DNA from: Sulfurimonas sp. HSL-3221
GTDB lineage: Bacteria; Campylobacterota; Campylobacteria; Campylobacterales; Sulfurimonadaceae
Length of the DNA stretch: 64,000 nt
Reading direction: 5' to 3'
NCBI RefSeq assembly: GCF_021044585.1
Contig: NZ_CP087998.1
Location: 744,001 to 808,000, forward strand
The notes under the pieces: generated by a model
What the model saw: only the letters and a program-made list of their open reading frames with translations
Told to the model about the DNA's origin: nothing
The model's database searches: none
Translations under genes and position numbers: made by a program
In this document: positions 34,072-41,936 of the stretch, piece after piece
Numbering within the stretch: position 1 is the first letter of the stretch
Layout: each line of letters opens with the position of its first letter

Positions 34072-35628
34072 CTAGAAGAGGTAGTTCAGCTCGAAGCGGT
34101 ATTCGTTGTAGGAGTCTTTGTCATACCCCGCTTCACGATCTTTGGCATCGACCAGGCCGATGCGGACTTTGGCTTCCAGGCCCGGAACAGCTTTGACCTT
34201 TTCGATCAGGTCGATATGGATGATATTGCTGTCCGCCTGTACACCGGCCGCCTGCTTGTCCTCGTCGAAGTCCTGCATTGCGTAACGGACCATCGCGCTC
34301 AGACCGGAGACCAGGTTGGCCTTGTCGAAGTTGAAGTTGACCTGCGCGGCAGTCGTCTTGGTATTGGCGTACCAGTTGTACTGCGCCATCGCACGGGTGT
34401 AGCCGCCGGTCGGGAAGCCGCGCCACGGCGCGACAATATCCGCTTCGTCGGCGACGGCGGAGTAGGCGACCATCATTTTAAGCGGGCCGGTTTCCGCGAC
34501 GAGACGCGCCATCCAGAGGCTGGAGTCGAGGCTGTCAGGGGTATCGTAACCCTTGGTGTTGTCAAAGACGGCCGTACCGCCGGTCCAGTCGACGAGGGTC
34601 CCTTTGAGGGAGGCACCACCGACCTTACCGCCGCCGTCGTCCATCTGTTTCATGTAGCGGGCACCCGGCGTGATCTTCCAGCCTCCGAGCGGAATGGCAT
34701 AGTTGATCTCACCGGTCAGGGAGCTGACGACGCCCGGGACGCCGCCGTAGGTCAGGTCGAGCTGCAGGTTCTTGATTGATTTGTTCTGTACGTCGGCGAC
34801 GATCAGCGAATGGGTGATGTCCTTACCCGCCGCACGGAAGTTGTTGACGCTCAGACCCTTGTGGACCGCGGAGTCGTCATTGCCGTTCCATTGCGTTTTG
34901 ACGCTCGTGTTGGAGTCATCAAAAGTGAGGACGTCGTGGAAGGTCTCATGGTCGCGCAGCTTCTGCTGGTAGAACCAGGCACCGCGGATCCGTGTCTGCG
35001 GGAGCTCTTTGGTCGTGAAGGAGTAACCCTCGAAGGTGTTCGGGATCATCTTCGTGTCGTTGGACTTGGTCAGGAAACTCTCGAAGATCTGACGGCCGGC
35101 GACGAAGGAGGTTTTGGAAATGTCATACTGGACATAGGCCTGCGCCAGCGTCGCAAAGCCGTAGTTGCCGAGGCGGTTGACGTTGTAGCGGCTGGTCGTA
35201 TCCTTGCCCGCCTTGAGGTAGCCGATGTTAGCTTCGGACATACGCTCGCCCGGGAACGGTTCGTCGGTATAGTACAGACCCGCACCGGCGCTCAGGCCGT
35301 AGAGGGACGCGGTTTTGTAGATCAGGTTACCGCCGAGCCCCAGGGCACGGTTGTCCTTGTTCTTCGTCTGCGCCGTATCGTCGTTTTTCCAGTCCCAGTT
35401 GAAGGAGTTAACGCGCAGACGGCCGTAGACGACGCCCTTGGCAAACATATCGGTGATGGTATCCGCTTTGCCGGGGAGCACGTTGTAGACTTCCATCATG
35501 TTCCCCTTCAGGGAGCGCTTGGGCGTGAATGCTTCGCCGTCGGCGGCAGAAGCACTGCTCGTCAATGTACAGGCCAGCGCGGCCGCGGCGGCAGTCGAAA
35601 TGAATTTCATTGATTTAATATTAGCCAT
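34072..35628 (-). CDS. Outer-membrane porin of the sox cluster (Opr-like)
   Basis: A 518-residue beta-barrel protein with a signal peptide (AAAAALACTLTSSASAAD) and the strand/turn pattern of the Campylobacterota Opr/OprD-type porins, ending EYRFELNYLF with the terminal Phe. It follows soxB after 161 bases containing a hairpin. It probably lets thiosulfate or other anions in and out of the periplasm where the Sox enzymes work; inferred from location. TTG/ATG choice: the ATG at 35628 gives MANIKSMKF; an internal Met (MKFIST) is also possible. Confidence 0.78.
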   Translation of the reverse strand: MANIKSMKFISTAAAAALACTLTSSASAADGEAFTPKRSLKGNMMEVYNVLPGKADTITDMFAKGVVYGRLRVNSFNWDWKNDDTAQTKNKDNRALGLGGNLIYKTASLYGLSAGAGLYYTDEPFPGERMSEANIGYLKAGKDTTSRYNVNRLGNYGFATLAQAYVQYDISKTSFVAGRQIFESFLTKSNDTKMIPNTFEGYSFTTKELPQTRIRGAWFYQQKLRDHETFHDVLTFDDSNTSVKTQWNGNDDSAVHKGLSVNNFRAAGKDITHSLIVADVQNKSIKNLQLDLTYGGVPGVVSSLTGEINYAIPLGGWKITPGARYMKQMDDGGGKVGGASLKGTLVDWTGGTAVFDNTKGYDTPDSLDSSLWMARLVAETGPLKMMVAYSAVADEADIVAPWRGFPTGGYTRAMAQYNWYANTKTTAAQVNFNFDKANLVSGLSAMVRYAMQDFDEDKQAAGVQADSNIIHIDLIEKVKAVPGLEAKVRIGLVDAKDREAGYDKDSYNEYRFELNYLF

Positions 35629-35708
35629 TTACTCATCCTTTTTTCAATGTAAAAGAGAGATAATGTCACTGGTGATGAACGAATGTCCCCGTGACACTAT
35701 CACTGGCT

Positions 35709-35731
35709 GGCGGCAGGTAGCAGCTGCCGCC
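35709..35731 (-). terminator. Hairpin after soxB
   Basis: GGCGGCAG/CTGCCGCC, an 8-bp perfect stem with a 7-base loop, lies between soxB and the porin gene. It has no T-run after it, so partial termination or mRNA processing is likely. The 161-base gap also has a TGTCAC/GTGACA pair (35664-35669, 35691-35696) and no gene. Confidence 0.45.
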
Positions 35732-35789
35732 GTCTTGTCCTTAGACACCTACTCCCACGACACCGTGACGGTGCCGACCGTGCAATCTC

Positions 35790-37556
35790 TCAGCAGCCTC
35801 CCCCCTTGGAAGGACAGCCGCAATCGTAATCCAGCAGCTTGACATTGCCCGCATTGCTGACATCCACCACTTTTTTGCGGCGGATATAGTCACGGACGAC
35901 ATCATAGACGGGACGGATTTTCTCTTTTTGGAGATTCTCGCCCGCATTCTGGAGGTTGCCTCCCCATGACGAAACGACATAGGTCCGCTTCGGATCGATC
36001 GGTTTGCCCCCCACAAGAAGATTGCTGATACGCTTGCCGCGGGCGTTGCCGACGGCGATGTCGTAGGTCACCCCGCCGAGGCGGCTCATATCGCCGCCCT
36101 GCTGATAGAGCGGGTTGGCGTTGAAGACGTTGTCGGCGATATCTTCAAGCAGGTTGGCGATACGTTCGCCCTTCAGCTCGAAGGTGTAGACGTTGGGATA
36201 GGTGATCCCGCACATCTCGTAGACGTTGTCCATCAGAATGTCGTCTCCCGGAAGGACCGTTGTCCCCCACCGGTAGCCCGGCGTGAAGGAGATGTCGCAT
36301 TTCATTTCATCCATGATCGCGTCATTGATAAGCTGATCGAAGGTCGAGAAGAAGGTGTCGCGCTTGTAGAGCAGCCCCTTCGTTTTCCCGAGCACTTCAT
36401 TGAACTCCTTGTCAAAGGGAGCATAGAGCTCCGCAACGAGCTTCTCACCCACCGGGTCCGCCGGAATGATGTTCGACGCGACCGGGATGAGCTTGTACTC
36501 ATACCCTTTGACCTTGTGGTCCCGGATATCGATATCGAGGCGCCCGACGTATTTGCCGTGGCTGCCTGCGATGACGATGACCGTGCCGTCGATGACAATA
36601 GGCTTCGGGGAGGGGTCGTGCGTATGGCCGCTGAGGATAAAGTCGATCCCGTGGACCTTGCGTGCCACCTCCTGGTCGACGCTGAAACCGTCGTGCGACA
36701 GCACGACGACACAGTCGACCTTGTGCTCTTCGCGCAGCTCGTCGACATACTCCTGCAGCGTGTCAAGCCGCAGCCCGAAGCTCCACCCCTCGGTGAACTC
36801 TTTCGGGTTCGCCGTCGAGGTGAACGGGAAAGACTGGCCGATAATGCCGATCTTCGCCCCGTTGCGCTCTTCGATGGTATAGGGCTCGAAAATGAGCTCT
36901 TCGTACTCTTCGGAGAAGGGGTCGTCCCCGATAATGTTCTGGGAGACGAACTTCGCATCGAGTTTGTCAATGAGCTCCTTGACCCGCTCTTTGCCGTAGG
37001 TGAACTCCCAGTGGCCGACCATGACGTCGACGCCGAGGTAGTTCTGGGCCTTGACGATCGCTTCGCCCTCTGTCTTCAGCGCGACGCCGGTGCCCTGCCA
37101 GGTGTCGCCGGAGTCGAGCAGCAGGACTTTCTCCTTGCCGCGCTGGCGTTCGACCTCGTCGATCAGGGTCTTCATGTGGGCGATGCCGCCCATCTTCCCG
37201 AATTTGCGCGCCAGGGCGGCAAAATCCATGTGGGTGTCGAAGTAGGCGTCGAGGGAGCTGGGCTCCAGCCCGTAGTGCTTGGCAAAAGCTTCGCCGCAGA
37301 GGAAACCGGGCGTCCCCACGAGGTTCGGCGCCGAGATCAGGGTCGAAGGCTCGCGCCAGTAGAGGGGCTTGATGTGCGCATGCAGGTCACAGATGTGCAG
37401 CAGGGTCACATTGCCCGTCTCTTTGAAGTCATACAGATCCGCAAGCGAGATGTCCGCGGGGTTTTTCCCCCCGACGGTCGTCGCGTAGCCGTTGGAAACC
37501 GTCACCAGTCCCAGGGCCGCTGCGATCTGCAGAAAGTCTCTTCTTGAAATATCCAT
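35790..37556 (-). CDS. soxB: SoxB thiosulfohydrolase
   Basis: A 588-residue dimanganese enzyme of the 5'-nucleotidase family that releases sulfate from the SoxY-bound thiosulfonate. It has a twin-arginine-like start (MDISRRDFLQIAAALGL), the metal motif CDLHAH, DSGDTWQG, GHWEF in place of the nucleotidase GNHE, SGHTHDPSP, and a C-terminal nucleotidase-like domain. The C-terminus is unusual: DCGCPSKGGGC, three Cys in a Gly-rich tail encoded across a run of six G. The tail may bind metal or be an artefact of a slippery 3' end. It follows soxA by 11 bases. Confidence 0.95.
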   Translation of the reverse strand: MDISRRDFLQIAAALGLVTVSNGYATTVGGKNPADISLADLYDFKETGNVTLLHICDLHAHIKPLYWREPSTLISAPNLVGTPGFLCGEAFAKHYGLEPSSLDAYFDTHMDFAALARKFGKMGGIAHMKTLIDEVERQRGKEKVLLLDSGDTWQGTGVALKTEGEAIVKAQNYLGVDVMVGHWEFTYGKERVKELIDKLDAKFVSQNIIGDDPFSEEYEELIFEPYTIEERNGAKIGIIGQSFPFTSTANPKEFTEGWSFGLRLDTLQEYVDELREEHKVDCVVVLSHDGFSVDQEVARKVHGIDFILSGHTHDPSPKPIVIDGTVIVIAGSHGKYVGRLDIDIRDHKVKGYEYKLIPVASNIIPADPVGEKLVAELYAPFDKEFNEVLGKTKGLLYKRDTFFSTFDQLINDAIMDEMKCDISFTPGYRWGTTVLPGDDILMDNVYEMCGITYPNVYTFELKGERIANLLEDIADNVFNANPLYQQGGDMSRLGGVTYDIAVGNARGKRISNLLVGGKPIDPKRTYVVSSWGGNLQNAGENLQKEKIRPVYDVVRDYIRRKKVVDVSNAGNVKLLDYDCGCPSKGGGC

Positions 37557-37567
37557 TCATCTGTCCT

Positions 37568-38338
37568 TTAGCGTTTCAGGCCGGGGATCGCGATCGTTTT
37601 GTTCTTGGCTTTCGCGAGAGTGGTGACATAGACCTCAAGGCCCACCATCTCATCCGAACCGATCGGGAGCACCGCCAGCAGGGCGTTTTTCATACACCCC
37701 TGGAAGCGGCGCTGGAGGGTGCGCAGGGAGGACTTCGTCATCCGGTACGCGGGCCAGGTCGCACCGGCGCCGGCTTCGCCCAGGTCCGGCAGGGGCTGGG
37801 TGCGCAGTACCGAACCGACGATGTCGGCGGAGTGGCAGCTGTTGCACGAAAGCCCGCGGCCGCCGCGCGCTGTCATAAAGACCTCTTCGCCCAGTTTATA
37901 GGCCGCCTTCATCTGCGGGTTGGCGTTGACGTCGATCGCCACCGCTTCCTCGTTGGCCAGCGATTTGGCGTAGGCCAGCATCGCAAACATCTCTTTGCTG
38001 CTGAGCTTGAACGGCTTGTGACCGTTCTCGGCCATCAGCGCCTGCATCACCTGGTCGATACCGAGGACGGCATCAAACTGTTTGATATAGCGGGGGAAGC
38101 CGGCAATGTACGCGGGGAGCTTCGCTTCGGAAACGCCCAGGAACTTTGCCAGGCCGGCGTCGCCGCCGCAGTTCTCATCGACGAGCTCGCCGCCCCATTC
38201 GACGTCCATCTCCGCCGGGTTGTTCTCCAGCAGTTCCGCATAGAGCGCGCGGTCGGCGTCGCTCATGGCGAACTGCTCGCCGCCCATGGCCAGCGTCCCG
38301 CAAAGCAGGGTGGCCGCAATGATTGATGTAACTTTCAT
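37568..38338 (-). CDS. soxA: SoxA c-type cytochrome, mono-haem form
   Basis: A 256-residue exported cytochrome with signal peptide (KVTSIIAATLLCGTLAMGG). Only one CxxCH is present (CNSCH in GLSCNSCHSADIV), with the catalytic persulfide-type Cys in RFQGCMKNA. The N-terminal haem of diheme SoxA proteins is missing: that region reads VDENCGGDAGLAKFLG without CxxCH, although the remnant Cys remains. With SoxX it oxidatively attaches thiosulfate to SoxY. It starts 3 bases after soxZ. Confidence 0.93.
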   Translation of the reverse strand: MKVTSIIAATLLCGTLAMGGEQFAMSDADRALYAELLENNPAEMDVEWGGELVDENCGGDAGLAKFLGVSEAKLPAYIAGFPRYIKQFDAVLGIDQVMQALMAENGHKPFKLSSKEMFAMLAYAKSLANEEAVAIDVNANPQMKAAYKLGEEVFMTARGGRGLSCNSCHSADIVGSVLRTQPLPDLGEAGAGATWPAYRMTKSSLRTLQRRFQGCMKNALLAVLPIGSDEMVGLEVYVTTLAKAKNKTIAIPGLKR

Positions 38339-38341
38339 GGC

Positions 38342-38677
38342 TCAGCCTTTCGGTTTGAGTTTTTTCGACTTCTCTTGGACTTCGCCGGTGTTGGTCTTGT
38401 AGACGACTTTCAGTGTCCCTGCAGCGGGCACTTTGAAGTTGATCGTGAAGACCGGGTTCGTCGAAACGGATTCCCAGACCTGCATTGTCGTGAACGGGGT
38501 GTCGTTGAAGAAGAACTTCACCTCGGTGATGTAATCGGCGGGCACGATCTTGCCGCTCTTCTTGTCTTTGCGCATCCCGGTTTCCATCGGGTGCATGACC
38601 ATGAAGTTGACCTTGACGACGTCGCCGCTCTTAAACTTTTTCGGTTTGATTTTGATCAGTGATTTTCTTTCTGCCAT
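38342..38677 (-). CDS. soxZ: SoxZ sulfur-carrier partner
   Basis: A 111-residue protein with no signal peptide; it is exported bound to SoxY. The sequence has the family pattern KIKPKKFKSGDVVKVNFMVMHPMETG and ends in two edge strands (FTINFKVPAAGTLKVVYKTN). Length (about 100-110) is normal. Together with SoxY it forms the substrate carrier of the pathway. Confidence 0.95.
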   Translation of the reverse strand: MAERKSLIKIKPKKFKSGDVVKVNFMVMHPMETGMRKDKKSGKIVPADYITEVKFFFNDTPFTTMQVWESVSTNPVFTINFKVPAAGTLKVVYKTNTGEVQEKSKKLKPKG

Positions 38678-38718
38678 TGTCTATCCTTTTTTGATGATAC
38701 TCGGGTCTAAAGCGGCGA

Positions 38719-39195
38719 TCAGCCGCAGCCGCCGATCGTGACTTTGACGCTCTGTTTCGCGCTGAGGAATTCGCCGGTGCTGGTTTCGGCGACGACGAGG
38801 ACGTCCTGGGAACTGCCGAGCTTGATACGTGTCGCGAACATGGCTGCGCCGTTGGCCGGTGTCAGCATGATATCGGCACAGCGGACGTTGCTGTTTTTGG
38901 TGGCGAAGACGTGGATTGCCTTGACGTAGTCATCCGGTGTCATCGGAGAGTCGACCTCGATGGTGACGGGTACGACGGCACCGTTTTCCGCGATCTCAGG
39001 CGCTTTCAGGTGCACTTTCTTTGAAGGTGTCACGGCCTTGCCGCCGGTAATGGCCTTAAGGGCCGCGTCGATGTCCATCGTGTTGGGCCCTTTGGGCGCT
39101 TCCGCCGCGAGCAGGCTCTGCGGGGTGAGGGTTGCTGTTGCTGCCGTGGCCGCTGCGGCCAGACCGATACGTTGTAAGAAACTTCTTCTTTGCAT
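38719..39195 (-). CDS. soxY: SoxY sulfur-carrier protein
   Basis: A 158-residue protein with a twin-arginine signal (MQRRSFLQRIGLAAAATAAT) and the C-terminal swinging-arm sequence TIGGCG, whose Cys carries the covalent sulfur intermediates. The start at 39195 is set by AAAGGAG 7 bases upstream and by the family's length. Located between soxX and soxZ as in other Campylobacterota sox clusters. Confidence 0.95.
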   Translation of the reverse strand: MQRRSFLQRIGLAAAATAATATLTPQSLLAAEAPKGPNTMDIDAALKAITGGKAVTPSKKVHLKAPEIAENGAVVPVTIEVDSPMTPDDYVKAIHVFATKNSNVRCADIMLTPANGAAMFATRIKLGSSQDVLVVAETSTGEFLSAKQSVKVTIGGCG

Positions 39196-39205
39196 GGGTT
39201 CTCCT

Positions 39206-39736
39206 TTAGTGTTTAATGGAAACGATATACGAGGTGATGTCGCAGATCTCACGTTCGGTAAAGAGACCGGTCGTAAGGTTGATCGTCATATGCGTCTTCG
39301 GGTTGTCGACACGCGCGTCGGCGATCTTCTGGTAGACGAACTGGTTGTCGCGGGTACCCGTTTCAATGAAAAACGCATGGTAGTTTGTCAGGTCGGGCCC
39401 GATATTTCCGGCGCCTTTGGCCCCTTCGATATTGTGGCAGGCGACACAGTTGCCGTACTGCTTCGGCGAGCCGTTTGCATTCTTTTTTGACAGGCCTGCC
39501 GGCAGTTTGCCTTTGGCTTTTTCTCCATTGAGGTTATGGAAAATGTATGCGCCCCGGGCGATCGCGTCCTTGTCGTCCGTGATACACCCCGCCGGCATCG
39601 TGTAGGCCTTAGCCGGGCCGAACAGATCCTTCTGGATGATCGACGCCGCTTCGGGCCGCTCGATGGCATCGGACAGGTTGGCGGCGAACGCTACACCCAG
39701 ACCGATGGTCGTACTGAGTAACAGCCATCTCTTCAT
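39206..39736 (-). CDS. soxX: SoxX c-type cytochrome
   Basis: A 176-residue cytochrome with a signal peptide (MKRWLLLSTTIGLGVAFA) and one haem motif CVACH (GNCVACHNIEGAKG), plus GNIGPDLTNY and the Met ligand candidate in THMTINLT. It is the electron-accepting half of SoxXA. AAGGAG lies about 8 bases before the ATG at 39736. The start codon is only 15 bases from the terminal repeat of the 269-bp element that separates it from its promoter. Confidence 0.92.
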   Translation of the reverse strand: MKRWLLLSTTIGLGVAFAANLSDAIERPEAASIIQKDLFGPAKAYTMPAGCITDDKDAIARGAYIFHNLNGEKAKGKLPAGLSKKNANGSPKQYGNCVACHNIEGAKGAGNIGPDLTNYHAFFIETGTRDNQFVYQKIADARVDNPKTHMTINLTTGLFTEREICDITSYIVSIKH

Positions 39737-39751
39737 CGTATTTCTCCTTTT

Positions 39752-40020
39752 GGGCACCTCTAAAAACCCTGCATGGTCTCAGCGCCACAGAGAAAAGTCA
39801 TAATCAAGGCGACGCTTTGAAGGCCTAGCCGTAGCTAAGCCGAAAAGCGGCAACGCCGAGTATGGCTTTTCTCTGTGGCGCCCTGCGGGAGAGCTTTTGA
39901 AGCACGATCTTTCCTCCGTTTTCGTCTTGACTTAGCTTTGGCTAGGCCTGAAACGAAAACAAAGAAAACCTCATACTTCAAAAGCCCTCTGGGGTCCATG
40001 CAGGGTTTTTAGAGGTGCCC
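39752..40020. mobile_element. 269-bp MITE-like element between the sox promoter and soxX
   Basis: Perfect 25-bp terminal inverted repeats (39752-39776, 39996-40020; starting GGGCACCTCT) bound the element. Inside are two palindromic modules: module A (39782-39881) with 21-bp arms matching at 20 positions, and module B (39889-39989) with 14-bp arms matching at 13. Their centres hold 19-bp sequences (39821-39839, 39931-39949) that are inverted copies of each other at 17 positions. No reading frame is credible. No clear target duplication longer than 1-2 bases was seen. It accounts for most of the 381-base gap before the kinase gene. Confidence 0.75.
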
Positions 40021-40037
40021 TTGACTTGGTTTCGAAG

Positions 40038-40071
40038 ATTGTAACGGTGCAATGTAAAAACAATGTAAAAA
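40038..40071 (-). promoter_or_regulatory. Direct-repeat operator and -10 box of the sox operon
   Basis: On the minus strand two TTTTTAC half-sites (40065-40071 and 40054-40060) start 11 bp apart; exactly 10 bases after the second is TACAAT (40038-40043). Transcription would start near 40031, about 11 bases before the element begins, so the element lies in the 5' leader. Leader length is about 295 bases with the element and about 26 without. Confidence 0.7.
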
Positions 40072-40117
40072 AGTATAAAGATTTTTGATGCGGAGAGAAA
40101 AAGTTCCTATTAGCAGA

Positions 40118-41293
40118 TCAAATAGCAGGATTTTGGCAGAGATGGGGCGGGAAAACGTAGGTAAATGTGCTTCCCTGTTGGGGTACGGAAGAGACCTCCA
40201 GGGTGATGCCGGTCTCCTCCATGATCGCCTTGACGATGTTGAGCCCGATACCAAAACCGCCCTTGCCGGTCTCCTCGCGGTAGTAGCGTTCAAAGATCTT
40301 TTCGGTGTTTTCGATCCCCAGCCCGTAATCCCTGAAGGTCAGTTCGCAGCGGTGGTCGTACCGTTTCAGGGCAACCTCGACAATGCTGTTCTCGTGGGAG
40401 TACTTGATGGCGTTGGAGATGTTGTTGTCGATGATGCGCTGCAGCTGGGTCTGGTTGAAGTGCAGGATCACCCCTTCATCGATCTCGGAGGCGATGGTGA
40501 TCCCTTTCATGGCGGCGACCTCGTTAAAATAGAGGATGCGCTCGCGCACGAAGGCGCTGACGTCGATCTCCTCGTATTCGAAAACGATCTGCTTGTTCTT
40601 GATGAGGTACTCCATGTCGTTATAGATGTTCGAGAGGGTCTTCGACGCGGCTTTGATACGCTGCAGGTATTTGCTCTGGGGGTGCTTGCGGTTGTAGAGA
40701 TCGATGTTGATGTTGATGATGGAGAGGGGGGTGTTGATCTCGTGGACGGTATCTTTGATAAAGTTGTCCAGCTTCTGGTTGACGCGTTTGAACGGCAGGG
40801 CAAAACGCTGCAGGACAAGGAGCGAAAGGAAAAAGACGAGGACGACGATGGCGATGAGGATCGTCGCGACGCGCTCGTAGACGGGCGCGTAGGTGAGGTG
40901 GTTGCCGACGATGAGGTACTCCGCCCCGAAATAGCGCTCCCGGGGGAGGGGGATGATGAGGTAGGCGCTGTGACTCTCGTCGATGTGGTACCCGGCGGCA
41001 AAGTGTTCCATCGGAAAATCGATGAGGGTGAAGATCGGCTTGAAGTGCAGGTCGTAAAGCCCCGAGACGATCCGCTTGAAGCGGGGGTACTCGAAGTAGC
41101 TTTCACGGTTTTCGTCGTACTCCTCCATGGCGCTGATGACACGGGCGGCGTGCTGCTTGAGCATCAGTTCGTTCTGGATCCCGTGGATCTGTTTCATATA
41201 GACGGTGTAGACATAAAGCGGCGCGAGGAGGATCACCGTGATCAGCGCCGTGTAGAGCACCGCGTTTTTGAGGGCGTACTGATTATCTTTCAA
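40118..41293 (-). CDS. Sensor histidine kinase next to the sox operon
   Basis: A 391-residue membrane kinase. Two transmembrane helices (about 10-32 and 143-163) bracket a 110-residue periplasmic domain; then a HisKA domain with phosphoacceptor His184 in DTVHEINTPLS, and an HATPase_c domain with N-box DNNISNAIKYS and G-boxes DYGLGIE and GGFGIGLNI. It overlaps the response-regulator gene by 11 bases, so both are co-translated. Located directly upstream of the sox promoter, it is the best candidate for controlling it. Confidence 0.9.
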   Translation of the reverse strand: MKDNQYALKNAVLYTALITVILLAPLYVYTVYMKQIHGIQNELMLKQHAARVISAMEEYDENRESYFEYPRFKRIVSGLYDLHFKPIFTLIDFPMEHFAAGYHIDESHSAYLIIPLPRERYFGAEYLIVGNHLTYAPVYERVATILIAIVVLVFFLSLLVLQRFALPFKRVNQKLDNFIKDTVHEINTPLSIININIDLYNRKHPQSKYLQRIKAASKTLSNIYNDMEYLIKNKQIVFEYEEIDVSAFVRERILYFNEVAAMKGITIASEIDEGVILHFNQTQLQRIIDNNISNAIKYSHENSIVEVALKRYDHRCELTFRDYGLGIENTEKIFERYYREETGKGGFGIGLNIVKAIMEETGITLEVSSVPQQGSTFTYVFPPHLCQNPAI

Positions 41294-41936
41294 TGATATA
41301 CCCTATGCCGCGGCGATTTTTGATGATGTCCGCGGGGAGTTTTTTGCGCAGGTTGTTGATCTGGACCCGGATGTTGGCGGGGTCGACGTATTCGCCCCAC
41401 ACTTCGTCCTGGAACATCGCCATGGAGACGGCCTGGTTCGTATGGCGCAGCAGGACCTCCAGGATATCGTTCTCCGTCTTGCTCAGTGTGATCGGTTCTT
41501 CCTTGTAGCTCAGCTGCATCCGTTTCGTGTCGTAGCGCAGATCCGGGGCGAGCTCGATCGCTTCACTGTGCTTATAGTAGTAGCTGCGCAGCGCATGCTC
41601 GATGCGCAGCTGCAGTTCGGTAAGGTCAAAGGGTTTACGGATGTAGTCGCAGCAGCCGCGCTTGTACCCCTCTTCAAGGTCCTTGGTCTGGGTCCGGGCG
41701 GTAATGAAGATGGCCGGGGTCTCGTTGCCCTCGGCGCGCAGGGTTTTGAGCAGTTCGAATCCACTGAGGCCGGGGACGTTGACATCGAACAAGAAAAGGT
41801 CGAAATGGGTCGCGCAGGCGGCGTCGAAAGCGTCGTCGCCGTTGGCGTAGGTCTCGACGTTGAAATCAAGATCCTCCAGGAACTCCTCGATACTGACGCG
41901 CAGCGCGTATTCGTCTTCCAGCAGCAGAATCTTCAT
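41283..41936 (-). CDS. OmpR/PhoB-family response regulator
   Basis: A 217-residue regulator: receiver domain with the acidic pocket LEDE and phosphorylation site Asp51 (FLFDVNVPGLSG), the conserved Thr (FITARTQ) and Lys (IRKPFDLTEL), and a C-terminal winged-helix DNA-binding domain (about 125-217, ending RGIGYIIER). Members bind direct repeats with 11-bp spacing, the exact spacing found in three promoters of this region. The start overlaps the stop of the upstream Cache-protein gene by four bases. Confidence 0.93.
   Translation of the reverse strand: MKILLLEDEYALRVSIEEFLEDLDFNVETYANGDDAFDAACATHFDLFLFDVNVPGLSGFELLKTLRAEGNETPAIFITARTQTKDLEEGYKRGCCDYIRKPFDLTELQLRIEHALRSYYYKHSEAIELAPDLRYDTKRMQLSYKEEPITLSKTENDILEVLLRHTNQAVSMAMFQDEVWGEYVDPANIRVQINNLRKKLPADIIKNRRGIGYIIER

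Noticed and set aside
35641-35680. A GTAAAAG/ATAATG pair upstream of the sox porin resembling the operator
   Set aside because: Second half-site is poor and no correctly spaced -10 box follows.
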